64,000 bases of DNA. It comes from Apoda limacodes. Lineage: Eukaryota > Arthropoda > Insecta > Lepidoptera > Limacodidae. The DNA is taken from NCBI GenBank assembly GCA_946406115.1, contig OX291544.1, positions 6,696,001 to 6,760,000 on the forward strand. The letters run 5' to 3'. The notes under the pieces were generated by a model. It was not told the DNA's origin, did not search any database, and worked only from the letters and a program-made list of their open reading frames with translations. The translations under genes were made by a program, and so were the position numbers. Below, one piece after another: positions 22,360 to 33,510 of the stretch (the first letter of the stretch is position 1; every line of letters starts with the position of its first letter).

Positions 22360-22600
22360 TTAGCGAGATTAGGTCGCGGCTCTAGAACAGCTAAGACTCA
22401 ACAAAGCTCCGGGCAATGATGACATAACGGCTGTGCTCCTTAAAGTTTGAGGAGCTATAGTATTAAAAAAAATTGCCCACTTTAATGTTGTCATCCATAA
22501 CGGCATTACACAAGAGGTATAGTGTAAGAGCATCGTGGTATTGTTCTTTAGCTCTACTGACCGCGCTAAATTCAGCTATCGGCGTGAGATTTCTACGGCA
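22360..22600 (+). pseudogene. RTE-type reverse transcriptase fragment
   Basis: Plus-strand translation contains LNKAPGNDDITAVLLK, matching the KAPGxDGIxxExLK motif at the start of RTE-clade RTs. About 25 residues later a HNGIT...KSIVVLFF stretch matches the next RTE block (xSG..P..W..S.VV.LFKK). Two stops interrupt it and nothing after this block is recognisable. Confidence 0.6.
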
Positions 22601-22980
22601 GCTCCTTGATTAAACGAAAGAAATTTGACACCAGATGATATGGGTGTTATTAATGACTGTATCACCGACTACGTTTCAGTTTTACGATAGTCAATTACGT
22701 ATAGATTTAATTATGGACATAACTCTAAAGATTTACAATTAATAATTGGTTTTAGCTAAAATGGAGTGACTAGGCGCATCTTAAGCTTAAATTATTTAAG
22801 TAAGGATTAGGGTTAGATTTTATTCTTTTATGCCGGGAGCTGACTTAATCCATACGTCATACACTTTAGGTTACTTACGGTCACAACGAAGTGCTCTTAC
22901 GATCACGCGATTAGACGATAGCAGCCATATCAATCAATTAATCAAGCTATTAAAATCACTGATCACGTGTATGTCGTCTT
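22601..22980. other. No supported gene
   Basis: AT-rich sequence downstream of the RTE fragment. It may be decayed RTE sequence, but no motif remains. Confidence 0.4.
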
Positions 22981-23902
22981 TGAGATAGGTTCGGATTAAG
23001 ATGTATTAAATCTATATATATAAAAGGCAATGACCAAACCGATAAGAATAAAAATTTTAAATTTCGTCGTCAAAGAACGGATTTTGCGAAATTCGTCTCC
23101 TAATGGGTGTGAAAAAGGGGTTAAAAGTTCGTATAAAAACCTTCATTTCAAATCTATGAAACTTGGTGTTTGACTTTTGAAGTTAAAATCAAGATTGATA
23201 TATTTTACTGTTATTGGGTAATCATCCGACAGAGGGTAAAATTCTCTCTGTGAAAAAAATTCAGCCCCTAAGAGGGAAACGGGCTAACAAACTATGAGAT
23301 AAAATAGTTATTTGCTCAATTTACTTTAAACTCGGTGTAAATGGATTTTTAAAACAGTTAATGAAAAAGGAATATTTAGGATGTAGGGAAGGAATAGTTA
23401 GGGGGATGGCAAAGTTTTTATGCAATTGGGAATTCATTTTTATAGTCTTATTTCCAAAAAACTTTGTATCAATGCTGTTTAATATAAATCCAAAACACTT
23501 ACTTTGATGTTTTATTCAAATTCGATCTTTAAGGGCCGTGGAAGTAGTGGCAAACTTTGTTAAGAATTAATATTGGAATAAGAAAGAATATTGTTTTGAT
23601 CATATTTGCTTAAAACTAATAAAAAAAGACAAATGACATCCATATTTCCAAATTTCAATCCCTCAGGTAATAAAATGTTTTGCCAAATTTGTATGGGATT
23701 GGGAAATATTATTCTTACAGTCAAATGTTTACAAAACTTGATATCATTGATCTTGAACTTTATCAAATTTGCTTAAAATTTAGCATTGATGATTTTTAAC
23801 ACAATTAATGACAAACATATTACTTAATTTTTAAAATTCAGCCCCTAAGGGAAGAAAGGGTTACGCAAGTTTGTCTGAGATAAAATGTTCAGAAATCTAT
23901 AA

Positions 23903-24028
23903 TTTCTTTCTTGAAGAACTCCATACTGTAGTCCTTGCAGAAAACCTTGGCAAGGAGCTCATTTCACAACTTAAGCGTTCGCGGAGGAAGTTTCTCTGAA
24001 ACCGCACTGTACGCGACCATTCAGGTTC
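23903..24028 (-). repeat. Family A LINE, truncated 3' coding piece
   Basis: The minus strand reads the last ORF2 codons (WSRTVRFQRNFL-like, with a 1-bp loss) up to the FFKKEVI region. It breaks off before the 3' UTR. It directly abuts the homopolymer tail of the next copy. Confidence 0.75.
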
Positions 24029-24660
24029 TTTTTTTTTTTTTTTTTTTTTCACTAAGGTGGCAAACAAGCCTACGGTCCGCCTGATGGTAAGCGGTCACCG
24101 TAGCCTATGGACGCTTGCAACACCAGGGGCATCACTCGCGCGTTGCCGACCCTTCAGAAATCTAATAACTTCTTTTTGAAGAACCCCATACTGTACTCCT
24201 TAGAGAAAACCTTTGCAGGGAGCTCATTCCACAACCCAAGCGTTCGCGGGAGGAAGTTTCTCTGAAACCGCACTGTACGCGACCATTTCGGTTCCAAAGT
24301 GTGAGAATGAATTCCCTGACGATGGCGAGCGGTGCGATGGTAGAAAGTAGACGTGGGCATCATTTCGAACAATTCCTCAGAACACAATCTATTGTACAAG
24401 CGGTAGAACACACACAGGGAGGCAAAGTCTCTCCTCAGACTTAAGGGCTCGATACTGCAAGTGAGTTTGGGATCGTCGACAATTCTCACAGCCCGTCGTT
24501 GAACCGAGTCAAAAGGGCCAAGCTGGTATCCGGGTGCACCCACCCAGAGATGGCAGCAGTACTCCATATGGGGCCGGACTTGCGACTTGTAAAGTAGCAA
24601 TCTTTGCCCCGACGTGAAGTACTGCTTCGCTCTGTTGAGTAAACCAAGTTTTTTGCACTG
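24029..24660 (-). pseudogene. Family A LINE, 3' end copy
   Basis: This 5'-truncated copy holds about 148 codons of the ORF2 C-terminus in one open frame: LLYKSQVRPHMEYCCHLW, RRAVRIVDDPKLTC, FYHRTARHRQGIHSH, LGLWNELPAKVF. The 3' UTR follows (24150-24050), ending in a 21-base homopolymer at 24029-24049. The long tail and open frame suggest it is one of the younger copies. The RT core is absent. Confidence 0.85.
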
Positions 24661-24860
24661 AGTGTATTTTGCAAAATTTGTCCCCTAAGGGGGTAAAAAG
24701 GGAGTTGGAAGTTAAAAGAATTTTGTTTAAAAATTAGGATTGACGTGTTTTTTGTTTGTAAAAATTGCATCCATAAAACGTAAACCTTTACGTGTCAGTC
24801 ACTTCTGCATTGTTTGTAATTTAAAACCTAATAGTTAATAAAAATTACTACAGAAAAAAA

Positions 24861-25290
24861 ATGTATAAGTAAGTTACTTTGCGAACGTGGACACTCAAAA
24901 TTTTTATCAGAGTATTTTTAATATATATATCATAATTTAAAAAATTTGGATTAAGTTCTAAACTCAGAAATATACGAAATCCTTTAAGACAAACAGCCTA
25001 TATAGATAGGGTCTGTTGGTGTTTTGATAGTGAAGTGACCAAGGCATTAACAAATATGAGATAAGATCGTTAGGTACGGACATTATTGAAAAATCAACGA
25101 TCGGTTTTTGTAAACAAATGTATCTTTAGCTTTGTTTTAGTTCTTGTGATTTCATCTGTGTGTTGTATTTACAATTTTCTTATATGCATGATATATATAT
25201 TGTCTTTTATTTTTTACTCCCTTATCAGTCCAATAAAATCAAGCGTGGATCTACATCCTCTTCTTGCGGGGGGGGCGACTTTTAACAAGA
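24861..25290. other. No supported gene
   Basis: AT-rich sequence. A 100-codon open stretch at 25086-25388 begins with a hydrophobic segment, but it runs into the SINE that follows and has no recognisable family. Confidence 0.45.
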
Positions 25291-25294
25291 ATAA

Positions 25295-25480
25295 AACGTT
25301 CAAGTGTGAGTTAGACTCGCGCACCGTGGGTTTATCACCACTTAACGTAATTTACGAACAGAACCAAAAACAAAAAGTGTGCCGCTAAGCGGTCACCCAT
25401 CCAATGACTGACCAAAATCGACGTTGCTATCGTCAGTGCTTTAAATATCGTTTCCAATAAATAAATGTGTAACTGTTTCC
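25295..25480 (-). repeat. SINE with 5S-rRNA-like core (copy 2)
   Basis: This is the inverted partner of the SINE at 531-730. The minus strand has the 5S-like core (25428-25385) with GTCAGTCATTGG and ATGGGTGACCGC, an AAATTACGT-containing linker, and the tail TGCGCGAGTCTAACTCACAC (25320-25300). Homology extends upstream of the core to ACAGTTAC at about 25475. The core keeps the 5S internal-promoter motif in both copies. Confidence 0.6.
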
Positions 25481-25899
25481 TTCCCTAAGAAACTAGAATA
25501 TTTTCGTTAGATGGCGCTGATATGGTAATGTCTTAATCCTGTCTCACACTATGCCGGGTTTTTATTATTTGTGGTATACTTTTACATCACATCACTAAAA
25601 GTTTACAGCTTTTATGTATTACTGTTTTTACGATACAGCAAAATCTACAAAAACGTGTTTCTTGTATGTAGACCCCTCCGTTCCGTTCCGTTCCAGCGTC
25701 TTACCAGCCAGCGTTCCACTGCAAGGACTCAAAGAACGGGTCACATAGGAAGAAGGAAGAACTGTCGATGAGAGGGTTCTGTAGAGTGCTCAAAACTGCG
25801 GACCGGTACCCGAACCCTTAAGCCAGCAGGATGATAAATATATACAAGTGTTAATATATACAAGAAGGGAAAAATGACTGCTTTGCCGTTTGTGGTCTG

Positions 25900-27130
25900 C
25901 GTGCTGGCTTCAGTTATTATTCTTAGATATACCTACCAAAGTACTCGTATGTGTATGTTTTCTTTACTTCAGCAGAAATCTAACAGATGCGTTTTTTTTG
26001 TAAATTATTTATTTGCAGTTTGTAGTTTATTATTCCTATTCTCCTATTTTTAGTTACGTTGTCTCCGAAAAATAATAATAAATTGACTCCGCAAGACTCG
26101 TAGGAGATTGTAGGTGGTTGCAGCAGCGGAGGATATGTGGGATTGGCTTTTCTGCCCTCGGAATGAAGGGCTCGTGGGCGGTGACACGTTCTTGCTCGGA
26201 TGCCTTGATTTAGCGACCAGATTTTTTCAACCTACTATTAGCACTGTTTATTTTCAGTGTTCTGTTTCCATAGCTTTACTGTTCTTACGTGTGTACTTGA
26301 AATAGGATAGTAGATTCATCTTTTGTAGCAGAATCCAACCAGTGGGTTTTTTTTTATTTCTTAATAGTCAGTTTTTCACTTTTCTCATCCTGTTCCCATA
26401 ATCTCAGTTACCTTTTTAGCCATACCTAATTTTTAAGTAAATCATAAATGGATGTTATCATTGTTTATTCGTTCTGGCGTAAATTTCAGTTTATTATAGC
26501 AGTTTTCAGTTTTGGTATCCTTTTTTCAAATCTTCATTTATAATCGTACTTGATAAGATAAAACATATAAAAATATAAAATGGCGTTGCTCAATTACATT
26601 ATCCTCTTCAGTTACTTTTTAAGGCATACCTATCTAAGTGTATCATAAATGGAGTTAATTAGTGAAGTGTAACGTCGATCTTTTATGGAAGTATCCACGA
26701 CATGCGTTTTTGTCTGTTTATCCGTAATTTTCAGTTTCGTTGTCTTATTTCCCGTAGCTTTAGTAACTTTTTTAGACATACCTAGAAAAATCATAAATTA
26801 ATATAACCAAGATTTTTTTTGTTTTTAAGGAAGTATTCCAACCATTGAGTTTTTCGTTTCTTTGTGTTCAGTTTCAGCTTCCTATTCCTATAGGTCAGCT
26901 ACTATTTTCAGGCATATCGAATTAAATGATAAATGGAAACAGTCACGAAGTAGTTACATTCCATTGTAGCTAACTGTAACAGACAAAATCCCAACAATTG
27001 CATATTTTAAGTAGGTCATAGATAAATTTAACCAATAAAATAATTTCGTTGTTTTAAGGGAGTACGAGTATTTCATACTCTTAAGTTTTTGCTTCTTTAT
27101 TGGCAGCAGTAAAATGTTGCAAGTATGGCG
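25900..27130 (+). repeat. Degenerate ~150-190-bp tandem repeat array, first block
   Basis: At least four diverged units follow one another (near 25970, 26324, 26690 and 26827, with a partial one at 27057). The shared order is GGAAGTATTCCAACCATTG, a GTTTTTTGTTTCTTT run, CAGTTTCxGxTTCCTATT, TAGCTTCAGTTACT, AGGCATACCTA and ATCATAAATGGA. The unit is noncoding. The array resumes at 29080. Confidence 0.65.
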
Positions 27131-27447
27131 CATAGTGTTGTAGTAGTGATTCAAAGAATCACTCGTCTTGACAACATCAAGCAAGTATGCACAGCAGCGG
27201 TATTTAAAAAAAACAACGGGTTGCACTCCGGGAGTGCCGGCAGAAGTGAAAACATACTCGCTATTTACTTCCCATCACTTTATATCCATATTTATTTATT
27301 AAAAATAATAATTTTTGTTTATTTACTTTTTTGACGTTGTATATTTGACAGCTCAATCTGTCATAGAATTAAAATCCCATATCCAACCTCCCTGTACTAC
27401 TCATAATCGCCATATACTAAAAATAAAAACTAACCTAATGTAAATAA

Positions 27448-27506
27448 AGGTCACGTGTCCTAACGAGAGTGACATCTTACGAATTTTCGATCAGGACACG
27501 TGACCT
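27448..27506. repeat. 14-bp inverted repeat with CACGTG in both arms
   Basis: AGGTCACGTGTCCT (27448-27461) and its exact reverse complement (27493-27506) are separated by 31 bases. Each arm holds an E-box CACGTG within TCACGTG. It may be a fold-back remnant; a paired bHLH binding site is also possible. No gene start is adjacent. Confidence 0.75.
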
Positions 27507-27603
27507 CACGCGAGTTTAACAGTTTTTACCCATCACAAAAAAAGTGCACAGCGCCGCTAAAGAAGTTTTCACTTAAAAAATTCATATAGTAAACTATACT
27601 TGT

Positions 27604-27632
27604 AGTGTGTGTGTGTGTGTTTGTGTATGTGT
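27604..27632. repeat. (GT)n microsatellite
   Basis: A run of GT dinucleotides with one TT and one AT interruption. Confidence 0.9.
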
Positions 27633-28653
27633 CGAACGCATGGTAGTGTTTGTAATGTTTTTTTTATGAGTTTAATTTATTTCTAATGCATATTATACAA
27701 AAAAATATTAGCTTTTTGCAGTCTTCTCCATAGTTACTCCTACGTCCTCGTAATTTTTGTAAAAAGGGGTACAAAGTTTTTGATTCACTTACTAATATAA
27801 AGATTATGGCTACGCCTGTGACGACCTTAACATATAAGCTATTCTTGTTTTAATTAAGAAATTAACAATTAAATAAATGATATGTGTATATATGGTCGGT
27901 TCTTATAATACGCAATGGCTTGCAAATTTAACAAGCGTGTCACACTGAGAGCAGCATAGAAAATAAATTTATCAACAAAACAGTAAGAGAACAAGAAAGC
28001 GAATACAACCTCAAGAGCTAAAAAATGATACCCATAAGTACAATAGAATATAATTTAACATAAATGAGCAGAAATTAAATGAGAGCGCTAGTATTTTTAC
28101 AACTGTAAATTTTTGACCGTAAAATACTTGTATATGGTAACATTCTTGTATGATTCCTATTTTATTCACTCTTTTTCTTAAAAGGTACGGGTTCTATTGC
28201 CAGTGTAAAGGATTACTATTTTATGGAATTACGCCGAAATTAAAAAAGGATTCCGAGTTGTGGTGTTCAAAGGGGGGCGCTGAGAAAAAAAGACTTATAA
28301 AATTTTTAATTCGTCAAAATTTCCTAAGTCCGGTAATTTTTCTTTTGCGCCCCGTTTTAGTTACTCTGACCGACGCAGTTGGTGACACCGCAATGGTGGT
28401 TGAATTGTATCAATCATGTTATAAAAGAAGAGAACAAAATTATGCAACTCGATTACCTTATTGATGATGAGGTTTATTATAAATGTAACTCACTCGGATT
28501 CTAAAATTGATTATTCAGAAATAAATAGTAATTGAGGAAATTCGGTTTTTTTTTTTTTTTTCCATCTCTTCCGACTAAGACTTTCGGTAATAGTTAGTTT
28601 CGTAGTTACTTATTGCATAAGTGTGGGTATGAATAAATAAAAAACGCGACTGC

Positions 28654-28848
28654 AAAAACATTAAGAACTAAAAAGAAACAAACAGGTGCACCTAAAACAC
28701 ACCAAATATTTAACTATAAGCAGACGGAACTCATTTTAAGCTAACTACTATAGTTTAAGTAATCTGCGCTACTATTGGCATTGAATGAGTCCCGTCTGCC
28801 AATAGTTGAAATGTACTTATTTATGTCTCTTTAGCTCTTAATGTTTTT
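28654..28848. repeat. Fold-back (MITE-like) inverted repeat
   Basis: The outer ends match (AAAAACATTAAGAACTA at 28654-28670 against the complement of 28832-28848, 16 of 17). The inner ends also match (28720-28735 against 28784-28799, 15 of 16). The arms differ in length (82 and 65 bp) and surround about 48 bases. No target duplication is convincing, so the element type is open. Confidence 0.6.
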
Positions 28849-29079
28849 GGTTTTTTGATTATATATTTTTATTTACAGCTTTTTTCGACTCGCGCTTAAC
28901 TATTTTATGTACCCCAAACCACTCGGGTGATGAATTCCTTTTTATTTCAACCTCATTTATTATAAAAATAAGTGATCAAAAAATAGTTGAACTGAACAAA
29001 GATTGAATTATCAGGTAGAGCACTATTTTCACGTTATCATAAGGTGGCAACCCACCAAATGTCATTCTAGTCTATATTA

Positions 29080-29440
29080 TTAAAAATCAAAGTTTAATAC
29101 ATGTGAAGAGAACGTCAAACTTTTGCGTTTTTTGTTTCTTTGTTGGCAGTATTCTGTTTCAGCTCCTTATTCATATAGCTTCAGTTATTATTTTCGAACA
29201 TAATTTAATTTAATGATGAATGGAGATATTTATGCGGTAGTTTCATTTTTTTGTAGGTGAATGAATCCCTATAATCAGGTTTTCTTTTTTTTAAAGGAAA
29301 TCATAAATGTATACAACCAATAAAATAATGTCGTTGTTTTAAGGAAGTGTTCCAACCATTGGCGTTTTTGTTTCTTTATTGATGGTGTCTAGTTACGGTG
29401 TCCTTTTTTCATAGCTTTAGTTACTGTTTTCAGGCGTTCT
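29080..29440 (+). repeat. Degenerate ~150-190-bp tandem repeat array, second block
   Basis: Two further units of the array at 25900-27130 (near 29092 and 29336), in the same orientation and the same motif order. The 2-kb gap between the blocks contains the CACGTG palindrome, the GT tract and the fold-back element, so it probably consists of later insertions. Confidence 0.6.
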
Positions 29441-31885
29441 GATCACATCCGAACGTAACTGGTCCAAAATTTTTTTAATGATTTTCAATCACTTTAGGAA
29501 TTTTGACATTTTGGTAAGTATCTACCTAATCACAAGATAATTTTTAGATTGTTTTTTTATTATTTGGCAAAGTTAGAGGGGCGCGTGGAACCTTTGATTT
29601 ACCGCTCGCTTAGCCTTTCACCGCTTATGACCGGTCGCGATACCAAACGTTCGCGCGAATTAAATCAAACATTTTGGTCGCGCGTACTTCAGTTAGGACA
29701 CTCATTCGCATCTAGTATATTTGATTTTGCGGTCGTACGATCAAAAGTCGCGCAAACTTGCGATGATCGCGTAGTCGCGTTGTATTAGAAAAACGCCTAA
29801 AGAATAATACGTATAATGTACTAAATTCAAAAAGTTCCATTAGGCTTAGGTAGTGTAAATATGTTGCACGTTTGCTCAAACAATATTTCATGTCTATTAA
29901 AAAAAAATACTCAAGATGGTAGATGTAAACTAATTAATTGATCGTTTGAATGTGCTATTTTTACTATTTGTTTTTCCAACAAATCACTTTAAAAATTACC
30001 TTAAAGTTTTAGATAAAAGGCTAAATAATTATCTGAATGCGCAGTAGAACAAGTGTGCGGAGATGACAAAATTCTTCTTCGTTTGATCACAAGTTTTTAA
30101 ACTTTTCACAGTGTCACTATTGCTGATCCATAACGCCTTTCCTTTTATGACTAGCAAAAACTTAAAGAAATTAATGAAAAAATATGTTTGAAGACGAACA
30201 ACTTGACTCGTGCGTTAGAAAGCACAAAAACGTAATGGCAGACAGGAGCGGGCAATATGGCATATCTGTAGGTAGTGAAAACTACCTTTTATGTAAATTT
30301 TAATTTTAATAAGCATTTTTAAAGTTTTAAAGGTTTGTTCCTAAAGCATCATCTCGCTTAATGCTGCATGGAAACTGTAATCATCTTCGGAAGAACATTG
30401 AATTATAAGTTAAATACTGGATTCACCTCGCGTCGCAGACGGCCAGTAAAAAATTTGACTTTCAGCACTTGCTGGATGAGTTTTCAAAACTCCTTTTTGA
30501 GAAGAGACAAAAAGGGCTTGGTAGAAAGATCACGTTCATATATCTTATATCTTAGGTATGCTATTCAAAACTTCAGACGCAAGTAAATTAATGAAAATGC
30601 AGATGAGTTTCTCCTTTTTCCATTTTCACATATTTTTACCACTTGAACCAATATTTAAAGTGGTATTGAGTGTGTAGAACCCAAAGGGGTTTCGTAGTTA
30701 TTTTTCTGTTTTTACTTTACAAAATTCCAATTATCAAAATAGTAGTTTATGAAACTATCATATAATAAGGAGTATTAAAACTTGAGTTTCGGTTCATGGA
30801 ACAAGCCAAATATATAATCTAACTCAAATTCAAACTTTGTTTAGTTAGACAAAAAAGTATTTTTTTGCACCTAATCCAGATTTGCTGTTAAAGTTTCTAC
30901 GCCAAAGATTATATATCCATGAATACCGGCATCATAGATTTCATCCTTTATCTATGACCGGTATACTGCACTTTAATCATAAAAAAAAAATTAACATTCT
31001 TTCATACAAAAAATAATGTTATTAAGGAACTTATTTTTAATTAAAGAATGATGGTACCAAAGTATGCAATTATTAGTTATTTGTTACGCAAGGCTGGAAA
31101 GTTGCCTTTTGGTGTGAGTGCCTATATTGAATACCGAGCAAGCAAAAGTTCAAAAATTTTATCGTGAGCAAAGCGAGAGATTCTAAGGCACAAAACCCAA
31201 AAAAAAATCCAGCCGTGCAAAACATACAATTATTCATCTCACTACAGCGAGGAAAATATATACAAGATACAAGAAAAACAATAATTAGTGTTTAATTACT
31301 TATGGAAAAAGTAGACTTATATTAAATAGTTTAATGAAGTATTGATAACATGATAACAACATTATAAGTCTCTGAAATAGGTTGAGCATGCTCAGAAGTT
31401 ACCTATTTTTCACGGTTAAACTTGGTTATTTTAAGTCACTGGTGGAGGTACTCATGTTTTTAATTATTAACTTTTAGTTAATTTTGTAAAAGTTATATGT
31501 TTATAGTAAAAACGTACCCAATACGTAATTCCAAATTAATTTTTCCTTTTTTTTAACTTTTAACTATGGATTTATTTAAAAAAACGGGATTTAACGCGTC
31601 GTTATTTGGCAAAATACCTTTTTCGGTTTGGTTACACCAGCCTTGGTCACGGGTAGACTGGCGGTGCGCGGCGTCCTCGGCTTCGAGTGGAAGCGTCCTT
31701 TTCTTTACACTTGTCATAATTACTACACACAACACTGACGGTGTCCTTGGGTGCGCTCGTTGGTGAAACTCGAGAGCTGTATGACTACCTACCTATGACT
31801 GGATTCCATGCAGGCGACACTTGGTATCCATCCTCACGATTGGAGTTGTTATGCTTTTTTATTTCAACCTCTTTGCGTACCAATC
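29441..31885. other. Gene-free sequence
   Basis: No gene is supported. A CG-rich patch at 29575-29790 contains repeated GGTCGCG/TCGCGCG words and an open frame of 79 codons without recognisable features. A short imperfect palindrome around ACCGGCAT...ATGACCGGT lies at 30925-30963. The rest is AT-rich. Confidence 0.5.
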
Positions 31886-31889
31886 CACG

Positions 31890-31917
31890 ATAATATTTAT
31901 TTATTTATTTATTTATC
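31890..31917. repeat. (TTTA)n microsatellite
   Basis: About six TTTA units next to the Penelope-like fragment. They may be that element's 3' side. Confidence 0.85.
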
Positions 31918-32215
31918 GATCGGTGGATAAAACCTTAGGCTGGTGGAGCTCAATCCAGTGATTGGAATTTGAGTTAGTCAGATGTTCTGCTATAGCTGAT
32001 TTTTTCGTCTGGCAATTCTTTACAGCAGCAATATGTTCTTTGACCCTGTCTGCAAATATGCGCTTAGGCTAGCTAATGTTAGAAGTGCCGCAGCTGCAAT
32101 CAATTTTGTAGATACCTGGTGTTTGGTACGGGATTACGTCCTTTGGTGTGCGCACCTGCTGTTCAATTTTGGAGAACAGAACATACATAGTCTTAATGGA
32201 GAATTTATTTAAAAG
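31918..32215 (-). pseudogene. Penelope-like element, GIY-YIG endonuclease fragment
   Basis: Minus-strand translation reads VRTPKDVIPYQTPGIYKIDC, then SCGTSNIS-stop-PKRIFADRVKEH, then KSAIAEHLTNS and HWIELHQPKVLSTDR. This order matches the C-terminal GIY-YIG endonuclease of Penelope-like retroelements: IYxIxCxC, SYIGQTKR, RxxEH, SAxxEH. The YIG position has decayed to NIS and one stop is present. The RT part upstream (higher coordinates) is missing, replaced by a family A LINE on the opposite strand. Confidence 0.7.
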
Positions 32216-32284
32216 CGATCTTGAGCGATATTGTTATTAATTTTGTAAGTGTTAGTTTTCAGTGTATTCACTGGAATCTAACAA

Positions 32285-33510
32285 AAATTTGCGGTACCGC
32301 CACTGCAAAAGACCGCGATGGTGACTGTGTAAAAGTGAAAGCCGATCTACTGGGCAGTCTCTTCGCCTCTAACTCGAATATGAACGACGAAGGCGCTGTA
32401 CCACCTACTATATCTTGGTGCGTCGTGCGTGGTAGACAGTGGGAGGTCAGGCGGGCGTTGCTTTCTCTAGAAGTTCTTAAATCGAGTGGGCCAGACGGTA
32501 TACCAGAAGTGGTGCCTCTTCGCGCTTTACTACTACACTAGGCAATTTCCGTCTTCATGGAAGACTGCGAATGTGCACCCGGTGCCCAAAAAGAGCCATA
32601 GATCAGATCCATCGAATTACAGGCCTATTGCTATTATCTCTCTCCTCTCCAAGGTGATGGAGCGTGTGATCAACACACAGCTTTTAAGATACCTAGAAGA
32701 ACATGACCTGGTCAGTGACCATCAATATGGCTTTTGCCACGGTTGCTCGACTCGTGAACTTCTAGTGTATCCCATACACCTTGAGACGGGAAAACTTGGT
32801 CCGATTCAACCCTACAAAGACACAAGTATTCACTGTGGTCCCACAATTCCAGAACACTCTCCTCTCTATTTCCAAAAGCATTGGGATCCTAGGTGTTGAC
32901 AACTCCAGCGATGTTCAGTTCCGAGATCATTTGCAAGGTGAAGCTGGCGTCCAAAAAACTTGGAGTTCAACAGAGCAAAGCAGTGCTTTACGTCGGGGCA
33001 AAGGTATCTGCTTTACAAGTCGCAAGTTTGGCCCCATACGGAGTACTGCTGCCATCTCTGGACGAGTGCACCCGCATACCAGCTTGACCCTTTTAATTCG
33101 GTTCAACGATGGGCTGTGAGAATTGTTAACGATCCCAAACTCACTTGCCGTATCGAGTCCTTAAGTCTGAGGAGAGACTTTACCTTCCTGTATGTGTTCT
33201 ATCGCTTGTATAGTGGGATGTGCCATCGGCAGGGCATTCATTCTCACACTTTAGAACCGAAATGGTCGCGAACAGTTCGGTTTCAGAGAAACTTTCTCCC
33301 GCGAAAGCTTGGGTTGTGGAATGAGCTCCCTGCCAAGGTTTTCTCTAAGGAAAGTATGGGGTTCTTCAAGAAAGAAGTTATTAGAGTTTTGAAGGGTCGG
33401 CAATACGCGAGTAATACTCCTGGTGTTGCAAGCGTTCGCTTCCGTTTCCGCTTACCATCTGGCGGACCGTAAGCTTATTTGCCACCTTAATGGTATAAAA
33501 AAAAACACTG
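32285..33510 (+). pseudogene. Family A LINE copy with RT-core deletion
   Basis: This plus-strand copy runs from the inter-domain region (KADLLGSLFASNSNMNDEGA) through the RT fingers (YRPIAIISLLSKVMERVI, YGFCHG). Near 32760 it then jumps directly to the post-catalytic region (REN LVRFNPTKTQV). Compared with the copy at 8434-10350, about 450 bp containing motif A, PQGSVLSP and YADD are gone. The C-terminal part (EYCCHLW, RRAVRI-like, LGLWNELPAKVF) and the 3' UTR with A-rich tail (to 33510) follow, in several frames. Confidence 0.8.

Larger units (their letters stand above)
23000..24860. repeat. Old dispersed repeat region split by family A LINE ends
   Basis: Flanking segments 23000-23902 and 24661-24860 contain recurring CCCCTAAGGG / GGGGTTAAAAG patterns and long AT-rich stretches. 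Related wording occurs at about 38640 and 53430. The family is a common untranslated lepidopteran repeat that I cannot classify. Two LINE 3' ends are embedded at 23903-24660. Confidence 0.45.

Noticed and set aside
29549..29788. 79-codon frame in the CG-rich patch
   Set aside because: No domain, no splice context and no conservation signal that can be judged; the composition alone is not enough.
31566..31766. Overlapping open frames on both strands near 31.6 kb
   Set aside because: Short, without recognisable motifs, and no splice or polyadenylation context.
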